Source: Thermoanaerobacteraceae bacterium (lineage in GTDB: Bacteria; Bacillota; Desulfotomaculia; Desulfotomaculales; Ammonificaceae). From it: 18,954 nucleotides of DNA. Location: the NCBI GenBank assembly GCA_030016455.1, contig JASEJH010000002.1, positions 642 to 19,595 on the forward strand, read 5' to 3'. The notes under the pieces are model-generated. The model was not told the origin of the DNA. It ran no database searches and saw only the letters and a program-made list of their open reading frames with translations. Position numbers and translations under genes: made by a program. Numbering within the stretch: the stretch's first letter is position 1; every line of letters begins with the position of its first letter. Positions 1 to 6,529 of the stretch are shown piece by piece.

Positions 1-2
1 TG

Positions 3-392
3 CCTCTCCCGCAAGAGCTGGCCGATTATTTGGCAGGTAACCGCAATCCCTTCCAGAACGTGGTCAGCCAGGTGCCCGCGGTGGTGGAGCGCGGTAAGGG
101 GTATAAGCTCGCGTTTGATCTCCATTTGCCCAAGGCGCTCGCCTCTGTGGAGGAGGTGAACGTAGCCTTCCTTCCAGAGCCCGGGACGGCAAAATACCCT
201 TACAGCTACGAAACGGCCTTTTCCACCTATTGGTACGGCCCCGGCGGACAAAAGAACCAGATGGGCCATTTCGACCAGACGTTGGAAATCGACCCGGAGA
301 TGCCGCCCGGGAAGTACCGGCTCTACCTAGCGCTGGGCACGAAACCGCTCCTTTACTGGGCCATCCCGCCCTACGTGGTGACGGTGAAGTAA
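3..392 (+). CDS. C-terminal fragment of an unidentified protein (5' end outside window)
   Basis: The reading frame is open from the window edge to a TAA at 390-392. A TTG at 30 could serve as a start, but no Shine-Dalgarno site precedes it and the frame continues upstream (first visible residues PLPQELADYLAG), so this is most likely the 3' end of a longer gene. The visible ~129 residues show alternating hydrophobic and polar stretches, many prolines and aromatics (for example YWYGPGG and a terminal PPYVVTVK), and no transmembrane segment. This looks like a beta-sandwich domain at the end of an exported or surface protein. I do not recognise the family. No functional call is made. Confidence 0.6.
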   Translation, partial: PLPQELADYLAGNRNPFQNVVSQVPAVVERGKGYKLAFDLHLPKALASVEEVNVAFLPEPGTAKYPYSYETAFSTYWYGPGGQKNQMGHFDQTLEIDPEMPPGKYRLYLALGTKPLLYWAIPPYVVTVK

Positions 393-398
393 CTAATC

Positions 399-448
399 TT
401 GGCCGCCGCAGGCCCCGCCCGACGAAGAACCGGGGATGAGGCGGCCAA
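399..448. other. Inverted repeat / hairpin after the first gene
   Basis: TTGGCCGCC (399-407) is perfectly complementary to GGCGGCCAA (440-448). A nested CCCCG (413-417) / CGGGG (431-435) pair lies inside. It begins 6 nt after the stop codon of the upstream gene. No T-tract follows on the plus strand, so it is not a classical intrinsic terminator; it could be a Rho-type or mRNA-end structure. The rest of the 393-591 spacer shows no gene. Confidence 0.45.
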
Positions 449-591
449 AAACTTCTTCCGCTGCAATTATACCGCCACTATTTTCGCCATTTTTGCCGGC
501 GCCTTGAGCATTTACAGCAGCTCAGCAGAAGGAAATACTTCATCCGAAAGCGTATTTTACCTGGTAGCTACCCCGCTGGAGGGTAAAAGAA

Positions 592-1590
592 GTGGGTACA
601 CCGGTCACCGAACTGCTCGTCAGTTTCGCCGTCATCTTCTTGGGGGCCAAGCTCTTCACCAACGGGGTCGAGTGGCTGGGGCGCAAACTCAACCTTACCA
701 GGGGCGCCGTGGGAAGCGTGCTGGCAGCGGTAGGCACCGCCCTGCCCGAAAGCATCATCCCCATCGTTGCCGTTTTCCTGGATGGAGGCGCCGTCGGGCA
801 TGAGGTAGGTATCGGGGCCATTCTGGGTGCCCCTTTCATGCTCGGCACGCTGGCCCTGGCGATTACGGGTGTGGCAGCCATCACTTGCCGCGAACGCGCT
901 GACCGGTACCACCTGCTGGTAAGTGGGGCGGTCCGGCGCGACCTTTTCTTCTTTCTCGTTCTGTACCCGGTAGCCGTGGGCGCAGCTTACCTCCCACCTC
1001 TCGGAAGGGACGTGGCCGCAGCCTACCTGGCGCTCCTCTACGTCTACTTTGTCTACCGGACCTTCACCAACGGAAAACGCCTCGCGGAAGAAGAAGAGCT
1101 GGAACCGCTTTTTCTGGCCCGCAACCATAAAGAGCCTCCCATCTGGCCTATTGCCGGGCAAGTTCTCCTTTCCTTGGCGGCGATTGTGGCCGGCGCGAAG
1201 ATGTTCGTGGACGGAGTTACCGGCATAGCCTTAAGTCTCGGCGTACCCGCGTTTATTTTTTCCCTCCTGATCGCCCCGGTGGCTACCGAGCTGCCGGAAA
1301 AGCTAAACAGCATCATCTGGGTCCGGAACGGAAAAGATACCCTGGCTTTAGGAAATATTACCGGGGCCATGGTCTTTCAGGGGTCCCTGATCCCCGCCTT
1401 CGGGATGACCGCCACCGCGTGGCATCTCACCGACGCGGCTTTCTTGAGCGCCGGCTTGGCCTTTACCTCCGCCGCCGTTCTGTACGTTTTCGTGCGCGCC
1501 AAAGCGCACCTGCCCGCACGGCTCCTCCTCCTCACCGGCGGCGGCTTTTACCTCCTCTTCATCGCCAGCGTGCTTTTCGGCCTGCGGTAG
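592..1590 (+). CDS. CaCA-superfamily (sodium/calcium exchanger-like) membrane protein
   Basis: This 332-residue, very hydrophobic protein has two similar halves of several membrane helices each, the layout of the Ca2+/cation antiporter superfamily. The first alpha-repeat is around residues 38-84 (VGTALPES at 47-54). The second is around 228-268 (VATELPEKLNS at 230-240, then LALGNITGA at 251-259). A short acidic loop, EEEEL at 166-170, separates the halves. The family exchanges Ca2+ or another cation for Na+ or H+ across the cytoplasmic membrane. The first repeat lacks the usual GNxxGSN continuation and reads GIGAILGAP, so the transported ion is uncertain. The start is GTG, chosen because GGAGGG (578-583) lies 8 nt upstream. 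It stands alone on the plus strand, with a 199-nt spacer before it and 193 nt after. Confidence 0.82.
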   Translation: MGTPVTELLVSFAVIFLGAKLFTNGVEWLGRKLNLTRGAVGSVLAAVGTALPESIIPIVAVFLDGGAVGHEVGIGAILGAPFMLGTLALAITGVAAITCRERADRYHLLVSGAVRRDLFFFLVLYPVAVGAAYLPPLGRDVAAAYLALLYVYFVYRTFTNGKRLAEEEELEPLFLARNHKEPPIWPIAGQVLLSLAAIVAGAKMFVDGVTGIALSLGVPAFIFSLLIAPVATELPEKLNSIIWVRNGKDTLALGNITGAMVFQGSLIPAFGMTATAWHLTDAAFLSAGLAFTSAAVLYVFVRAKAHLPARLLLLTGGGFYLLFIASVLFGLR

Positions 1591-1768
1591 AGGCATTTTC
1601 CTTAATTACGGGTAGTACCTCAGGGAAAAGAATGGCCCTTATATGTCCAACCGACCGCTTCGCGTTTGGGGTTAGTTTAATTTTGACAAGATTTACCTGG
1701 AAAAAGGTCTTTGAAGACTTAAAATTTGGCCTGTATTTCCATTCCAAGGTGGCGGGGAAAATAAAAGC

Positions 1769-1776
1769 GGAGGTGA
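1769..1776 (+). promoter_or_regulatory. Shine-Dalgarno site fixing the SASP start
   Basis: GGAGGTGA lies 7 nt before the TTG at 1784. It is a near-perfect anti-SD complement and decides the TTG start of the spore protein gene. Confidence 0.8.
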
Positions 1777-1783
1777 GTGCGCT

Positions 1784-2107
1784 TTGCCGAACCAAAACCG
1801 CATCCTGGTCCCGCAAGCCGCCTCCGCATTAGATTTATTTAAAATCGAGGTGGCCAACGAACTCGGCTACCCCACCTACGGCTTTCCGGCAATCACCCCC
1901 GAGAACTACCGGGAGGTGCTCCGCCGGATGAAGTATGAGGTCGCCGGGGAGCTCGGCCTCGACCGCTTCGTCCGCGAAGGCTACTGGGGCGACGTCCCGG
2001 CCCGCCTCTGCGGCGCCGTCGGCGGCCGGATCGGCGGCAAGATCGGGGGGAATATGGTCCGCCGCATGATCCGCTTCGCCGAGCAAAACCTGGCCCAGCC
2101 GCGGTAA
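1784..2107 (+). CDS. Alpha/beta-type small acid-soluble spore protein (SASP), enlarged form
   Basis: Alpha/beta SASPs coat spore DNA and are cut by the germination protease GPR. The family pattern is clear: RILVPQAASALDLF (6-19), the GPR-site-like KIEVANELG (20-28), and a C-terminal GAVGG...GGNMVRRMI helix (78-96). At 107 residues it is longer than the usual 60-75 or so. The extra length comes from a second GPR-like motif, KYEVAGELG (50-58), about 30 residues after the first, and an expanded GGRIGGKIGG stretch (80-89). The start is TTG with a strong Shine-Dalgarno. The gene is flanked by a 193-nt upstream spacer and its own terminator, so it is probably monocistronic and forespore-expressed, as is usual for the family. 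Its presence marks the host as an endospore former. Confidence 0.9.
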   Translation: MPNQNRILVPQAASALDLFKIEVANELGYPTYGFPAITPENYREVLRRMKYEVAGELGLDRFVREGYWGDVPARLCGAVGGRIGGKIGGNMVRRMIRFAEQNLAQPR

Positions 2108-2123
2108 CCCCGCGGCTTTTTTT
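2097..2123 (+). terminator. Intrinsic terminator of the SASP gene
   Basis: GCCGCGG (2098-2104) pairs with CCGCGGC (2110-2116) across a 5-nt loop, followed directly by seven T (2117-2123). The TAA stop of the SASP gene (2105-2107) sits inside the loop, so the last codons form the 5' arm of the stem. Confidence 0.9.
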
Positions 2124-2151
2124 AACCTGGCGAAGCTGCCGCCGCTTTTAG

Positions 2152-2186
2152 TTTACCCGTAAAAGCCTAAATTTTACCCGTGAAAA
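2152..2186. repeat. Paired short repeat TTTACCCGT, 21 bp apart
   Basis: TTTACCCGT occurs at 2152-2160 and 2173-2181, start to start 21 bp. Each copy is followed by an A-run, so each unit is a small imperfect inverted repeat (TTTACCCGTAAAA; TTTACCCGTGAAAA). The pair lies between the SASP terminator and the mscS-like stop codon. The spacing of two helical turns is like that of paired protein-binding sites, but no known operator is recognised. Confidence 0.55.
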
Positions 2187-2196
2187 ACCAAAGTTC

Positions 2197-3225
2197 TCAA
2201 GATGGTACCTGCCTGGGGAAAATGCCGGCGGCTTGTAATTTTTTCATAATTGCCGTATTCAACTCGTCTCTCACCTTCAGCGCGTCCCGGAAATCAGCGA
2301 TACTACAAACTCCCGTGACGCGCACCTGGGTTTCCGTAAACTCGGTCAAATAAACGGCCGGCGGCGTGGGGAGAACCGCTGGATGCTCTTTGAGCGTCAC
2401 CAAAACCAGTTCCTTTACGGTTTCAATCTCCAGGGTGTAAGGAACCCCAACGGCTACCCGGAGCCGCGCTGCCGCATCCGGACGCGAATGGTTAATGATC
2501 CGGCTCGCAACCAGATCCTTATTCGCCAGCACCGCCAGGGTGTTATCAAGTGTCAACAGCTTTGTGCTGCGGGTACCGATTTCCAGCACCTCGCCAACCA
2601 GGGTTGTGCCCAGGACTTCGATCCGGTCCCCCACCCCAAAAGGCCGGTCCAGCATCAGGATAAATCCGGCCACCATATTACTGAGTGTCTCCTGCGTGGC
2701 AAAGGCAATGGCCAGCGAAGCTATCCCCGCCGTAGCCAGAAACCCCGTAAGGTTAACCCGGAAATGCCCCAGCGCAATGGTCAGAGCTACGAAGTAAAAA
2801 GCAATCCGGCCTGCATAACGAATCACCGGTAGAAAACGGGTATCAATGTGTGTTTGCGTCCGGCTGGCCACACCCCGCAGGTACCGGTCAAGCAGCACCT
2901 GAAAAACCCGGTCTGCCCAAACCGTGAAGAAAAACACCGCGAGAAGAAAAATGGCGTGATCCACATAAGTGAAGAGCGCCAACCCCCTGTACTCCGGCCA
3001 GGTTTCCAGGTACTGCATTCCCAAATAAACCAGGAAAACGAAGACCACTAACCCCAGGGGCCGGCTGGAGGTTAACACCAGGCCCCGGCCTACCTCACTG
3101 CGGAGCGACCAGGTAAGGCGGGAAAAAACAAAGTAAAAGAGACGGCTTACCAGCCAGGCCGCAAATGCCGCCCCGACAAAATAGGCGACAATCAAACCAC
3201 CGGCTTCGTAAAAATGCGTCTCCAT
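2197..3225 (-). CDS. MscS-family small-conductance mechanosensitive channel
   Basis: MscS channels open under membrane tension and release solutes during hypo-osmotic shock. The 342-residue product has about five predicted membrane helices (roughly 11-33, 50-70, 85-105, 138-155 and the pore helix 160-190). The glycine/alanine-rich pore region and its exit are typical: FLATAGIASLAIAFATQ (162-178), LSNMVAGFILMLDRPFGVGD (181-200), then the cytoplasmic beta domain (to about 245) and a C-terminal alpha/beta domain (about 255-340). The ATG start has only a weak AGGG Shine-Dalgarno about 10 nt upstream. The gene begins 38 nt after the phosphatase gene and is last on this strand. It could be read through from the cobalamin operon, but its function has no evident link to B12. 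No terminator was found downstream. Confidence 0.92.
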   Translation of the reverse strand: METHFYEAGGLIVAYFVGAAFAAWLVSRLFYFVFSRLTWSLRSEVGRGLVLTSSRPLGLVVFVFLVYLGMQYLETWPEYRGLALFTYVDHAIFLLAVFFFTVWADRVFQVLLDRYLRGVASRTQTHIDTRFLPVIRYAGRIAFYFVALTIALGHFRVNLTGFLATAGIASLAIAFATQETLSNMVAGFILMLDRPFGVGDRIEVLGTTLVGEVLEIGTRSTKLLTLDNTLAVLANKDLVASRIINHSRPDAAARLRVAVGVPYTLEIETVKELVLVTLKEHPAVLPTPPAVYLTEFTETQVRVTGVCSIADFRDALKVRDELNTAIMKKLQAAGIFPRQVPS

Positions 3226-3263
3226 CTCAATAAAGCCCTATGTCCCCCAGGTTTCCATCCGGG

Positions 3264-3881
3264 TCAAATATCTCTTAAATGCGCGCAATCGTTGAAAAGC
3301 ATTAAAATCGCTTTCCCTTCTTCAAAAAGCTCCAGAACGTTCAGAGCGGCGTTATCCTGCCGCAACCGCCAGTACTGGTTCAGGTCCATCCGTAAAAGAG
3401 AGCCGATGGCGGCCCTGATGGTCCCCCCGTGGGAAACCACCAGCACCTGCTCGTCGGCATGATTGGCGGCGATCTGCTGCAGCGCCCTGACCGCCCGCGT
3501 GGCCACTTCACACAGGCTTTCGCCCCCGGGGAGGCGCGTGGTGTAAGGAGCGGTCCACCACTGCCGCGAAACCTCCGGAAAGCGGTTCTTGATTTCGTCC
3601 CGCGTCAACCCTTCCCATTCGCCGAAATTGATCTCCCTCAAGTCTGACACTACTTCCACCGTTCCGCCGTGCGGCCGGGCGATGATTCGAGCTGTGTCCA
3701 GCGCCCGGCTGAGGTCCGAAGCGTAAAAGGCAGCAAAGCGTTCGCTGCTGAGACGCCGGGCCAGTGCCTCGGCCTGCCTCACCCCGCGCTCGCTCAGGGC
3801 GATGTCTGCGTGTCCCTGGTACTTCAGGGCGTGGTTCCAGAGTGTCTCTCCGTGACGGACCAGGTAAATCCGGCAACCCAT
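3264..3881 (-). CDS. cobC: Histidine phosphatase, probable alpha-ribazole phosphatase CobC
   Basis: CobC removes the phosphate from alpha-ribazole-5'-phosphate (or from adenosylcobalamin-5'-phosphate) in nucleotide-loop assembly. This 205-residue protein is a branch-1 histidine phosphatase. It shows LVRHGET (7-13) with catalytic His10, the second Arg in SDLSRA (55-60), the acid/base Glu in LREINFGEWEG (81-91), LPGGES (117-122), and the second His in SHGGTIR (150-156). The length and the NFGEWEG and PGGES stretches suit CobC, but related phosphoglycerate-mutase-like phosphatases share them, so the specific role rests mainly on its place next to cobD. The ATG start is supported by GGGAGGAA a few bases upstream. 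Confidence 0.82.
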   Translation of the reverse strand: MGCRIYLVRHGETLWNHALKYQGHADIALSERGVRQAEALARRLSSERFAAFYASDLSRALDTARIIARPHGGTVEVVSDLREINFGEWEGLTRDEIKNRFPEVSRQWWTAPYTTRLPGGESLCEVATRAVRALQQIAANHADEQVLVVSHGGTIRAAIGSLLRMDLNQYWRLRQDNAALNVLELFEEGKAILMLFNDCAHLRDI

Positions 3882-3942
3882 TCAGCTTCCTCCCGTTTCA
3901 GACGGCGAACCGGTTTCCCGGCCACCCCTTCCTCTTACTACA

Positions 3943-5055
3943 TTATTCCGCGGCCAACCCGTCGTTCTCGACCAGAACGCTTTCAAAAGCCTCGACCAAC
4001 CGTTCGTTCTCCGGGCGGAGGCGCACCGCCACCCGGATGAACCCTTCCTCTAAACCGGGGAAGCTGCCGGCGTCCCGGACCAGCACCCGCCTCTTTGCCA
4101 TCCGGTGCCTTACCAGCCCGGCACGTAAACCCGTGCCCCGGATGTCAAGAAGCAAGAAGTTGGCTGCGCCCGGTACCACCCGCACGCCGGGTAGAAGAGC
4201 AAGCGCCCCGGTCAAATACTCGCGCTCCGCAGCCACCACCCGCCGCGTTTCCGCAATATATTCCTCATCCGCAACCGCCGCCGCACCCGCCGCCTGGGCC
4301 AGCACATTGACATTCCACGGCGGGGTTACCGCCGCGACCTTATTCAGCACCTCCGGTACCGCCACGAGCACCCCGAGTCGCAAACCGGCAAGTCCGAAAA
4401 ACTTGGTTAAGGAGTAAAGCACCACCACGTGCCGGTGACGGGAAAGGAAACGGACCGCCGTCAGGTCCTGTTTTTCGGGCAAGAAATCCAGGAACGCCTC
4501 GTCCACAACCAGAAACAGGCCCGCCCGGGCGGTTTTTTCCACCAGGGCTGCCAGTTCCTCCGGCGCAACCACCTGCCCGGTGGGGTTATTGGGCTGGCAA
4601 AGAAAAAGCGCATCCGCCCCCGCAAGCACTGCCGCCACCCGCGCCGGGTCAAGCCGGAAGTTTTCCTCCGGTAGCAAGGCCGGTGCCCGTACCGTTCCGC
4701 CCCAGGCAGCCATACTGCGGGCGTACTCGGTAAAAGAAGGCACCGGAACCACCGCCCGCCTGATCTTGAGCGCCGGCACCAGCAGGTTCAGTAATTCCGC
4801 CGTCCCGTTTCCGGGCAGAAGCCACTGCAGCGGCACACCGAGACGCACGGCAAGCGCCTCCCGAAGCGCAACGCAGTCCGGGTCCGGATAACGCCAGAGA
4901 CCGCCGAGGGCCGCCTGCACCGCCGCCAGCGCCCGCGGCGAGGGCCCCAGAGGATTGATATTGCTGCTAAAATCCAAATATTCCTCCGGTCTGCCGCCGA
5001 ACTCCCGCGCCGCCCGGTAGATATCTCCGCCGTGAAAACGGATATGGGCCGTCAT
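3943..5055 (-). CDS. cobD: L-threonine-O-3-phosphate decarboxylase CobD
   Basis: CobD is a PLP enzyme of the class I/II aminotransferase fold. It decarboxylates L-threonine phosphate to (R)-1-amino-2-propanol O-phosphate, the arm joining the corrin ring to the lower ligand. In the 370-residue product: SSNINPLGPSP (30-40), GNGTAELL (82-89), CQPNNPTG (153-160), DEAFLDF (185-191), and the Schiff-base lysine K218 in SLTKFFGLAGLRLG (215-228). RVAVR (341-345) holds the carboxylate-binding arginine. SLTKFFGLAGLRLG resembles CobD more than histidinol-phosphate aminotransferase, the main alternative, and the neighbours favour CobD. The ATG start has AGAGGT about 9 nt upstream. It lies 48 nt after cbiA. 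Its usual partner cbiB is not in the window. Confidence 0.93.
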   Translation of the reverse strand: MTAHIRFHGGDIYRAAREFGGRPEEYLDFSSNINPLGPSPRALAAVQAALGGLWRYPDPDCVALREALAVRLGVPLQWLLPGNGTAELLNLLVPALKIRRAVVPVPSFTEYARSMAAWGGTVRAPALLPEENFRLDPARVAAVLAGADALFLCQPNNPTGQVVAPEELAALVEKTARAGLFLVVDEAFLDFLPEKQDLTAVRFLSRHRHVVVLYSLTKFFGLAGLRLGVLVAVPEVLNKVAAVTPPWNVNVLAQAAGAAAVADEEYIAETRRVVAAEREYLTGALALLPGVRVVPGAANFLLLDIRGTGLRAGLVRHRMAKRRVLVRDAGSFPGLEEGFIRVAVRLRPENERLVEAFESVLVENDGLAAE

Positions 5056-5103
5056 AAGTAATATACCTCTTTTTGCGCTGAAACGCCATTCTTCACGGGG
5101 GAC

Positions 5104-6489
5104 CTAACGGAGCCACTTAGAGCCATAGCCGCTGCAGAAATCAACAAACCGCTTCGCCGTTTCGGGACGGTTCAAAAAGTGAAGGTGCACGTAAGCGGCC
5201 ACAAGATTCTTACAGACCGCCCCGTCCTCCTGAACGACTCCGGAGCCGAAGCGCAGCCGGTAGGCAGCAGGGGGCCGTACCCCCCGCCAGTCCAGCCTTG
5301 AATAATGAAAAACGTGCCCCCGGATCGTCTCTCCGCGGCGGCAGAGACAGCTTTCCGCCAACGCCCTGGCCTCCACGTAGCCCAGACGTTGCAGTTGTCC
5401 GGTCAGCGCCACCCGCGCCGGCAGCACCCCGGCCATCGGGTATGCGGCACCGTTACACTCAATCGCCTCGCACAGGTAGATCAGCCCGCCGCACTCGGCC
5501 AAAACCGGCATCCCCGCCTCCACCGCAGCCTCTACCTCGCGGCGCAGGGACGCATTGGCCGCCAACTCCTCCGCGAAAACCTCCGGAAACCCGCCGCCCA
5601 AGTAAAGCCCCGCCGTACCCGGCGGCAGCTTGCGGTCCGCGAGGGGGCTGAAAAAGGCGAGTTCCGCACCAAAGGCTTCCAAAAGCTCCAGGTTTTCGGG
5701 ATAATAAAAGCTGAAGGCTGCGTCCCGGGCGACCGCGACGCGCACCCGCGGCGGCTGCAGGGTTTCGGGAAAAACGGCTTGTGCCGGCACCGGCACCGGC
5801 GGGGCTTCCGCCACCCGCAGCACTGCATCGAGGTCCACCCCAGCGGTCACTGCCGCCGCGATCAGCCCGATGCGCTCCCGCACCGCCGCCGTCTCATAAA
5901 CCGGCACCAGGCCCAGGTGCCTTTCCGGCAGGCCAAGCGCCGGGTCACGCTTCAAGGCCCCTAACACCGGCACCCCCGTCTTTTCCTCCACCGCCTCCCG
6001 TACCAGCGCCGCGTGCCGCTTGCTCCCGGCGAAGGTAAGGATCACGCCGGCAAGGTTAACCGCCGGGTCGAGGTTTTTAAAGCCTAAGACCACTGCAGCC
6101 GCAGAAGCCGCCATCCCGCGGACGTCCATAACCAGGATAACGGGCGCGTGCAAGAGCTTCGCCAGATGCGCCGTACTTCCCAGCCCGCTCTCCGGTCCCA
6201 GGCCGTCAAAAAGGCCCATAACCCCCTCGATTACAGCAATATCCGCTCCCCGGCACCCCCGCAGAAAAACCTCCCGTACCGCGTCTGCCGGGAGCATCCA
6301 CGTATCCAGGTTCCGGGAAGGCCGCCCGGTGGCCGCCGTGTGAAACCCGGGGTCTATATAATCGGGCCCCGCCTTGAACCCTTGCACCCTGAGACCCCGC
6401 GCCGCAAGCGCCGCCATCAGCCCCACGGCCACCGTCGTCTTTCCGGCGCCGCTCGCCACGCCGGCCACTACCACCCGCCGCAATACCAT
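5104..6489 (-). CDS. cbiA: Cobyrinate a,c-diamide synthase CbiA
   Basis: CbiA uses ATP and glutamine to amidate the a and c carboxylates of (cobalt-)cobyrinic acid. The 461-residue product has an N-terminal dethiobiotin-synthetase-like ATPase domain with P-loop GVASGAGKTT (10-19) and FKAGPDYIDPGFH (38-50). The C-terminal class I glutamine amidotransferase domain has catalytic Cys333 in AECGGLIYL (331-339), GHVFHYS (391-397), and the catalytic-type histidine in AYVHLHF (432-438). I chose the ATG at 6489: an in-frame TTG at 6501 also exists, but the purine-rich GAGGGAGG lies between the two and fits as the ribosome-binding site for the ATG. The gene follows cobQ after 40 nt. Confidence 0.96.
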   Translation of the reverse strand: MVLRRVVVAGVASGAGKTTVAVGLMAALAARGLRVQGFKAGPDYIDPGFHTAATGRPSRNLDTWMLPADAVREVFLRGCRGADIAVIEGVMGLFDGLGPESGLGSTAHLAKLLHAPVILVMDVRGMAASAAAVVLGFKNLDPAVNLAGVILTFAGSKRHAALVREAVEEKTGVPVLGALKRDPALGLPERHLGLVPVYETAAVRERIGLIAAAVTAGVDLDAVLRVAEAPPVPVPAQAVFPETLQPPRVRVAVARDAAFSFYYPENLELLEAFGAELAFFSPLADRKLPPGTAGLYLGGGFPEVFAEELAANASLRREVEAAVEAGMPVLAECGGLIYLCEAIECNGAAYPMAGVLPARVALTGQLQRLGYVEARALAESCLCRRGETIRGHVFHYSRLDWRGVRPPAAYRLRFGSGVVQEDGAVCKNLVAAYVHLHFLNRPETAKRFVDFCSGYGSKWLR

Positions 6490-6529
6490 CGCCTCCCTCA
6501 AGCCCGCAAACCGAGCAAGGCAAGGTTGA

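Noticed and set aside
1733..1763. Possible forespore (SigF/SigG-type) promoter before the SASP gene, GTATT then GGGGAAAATA
   Set aside because: It fits loosely, but transcription would begin about 1770, within the Shine-Dalgarno site, leaving no usable leader. Spacing and -35 are also imperfect.
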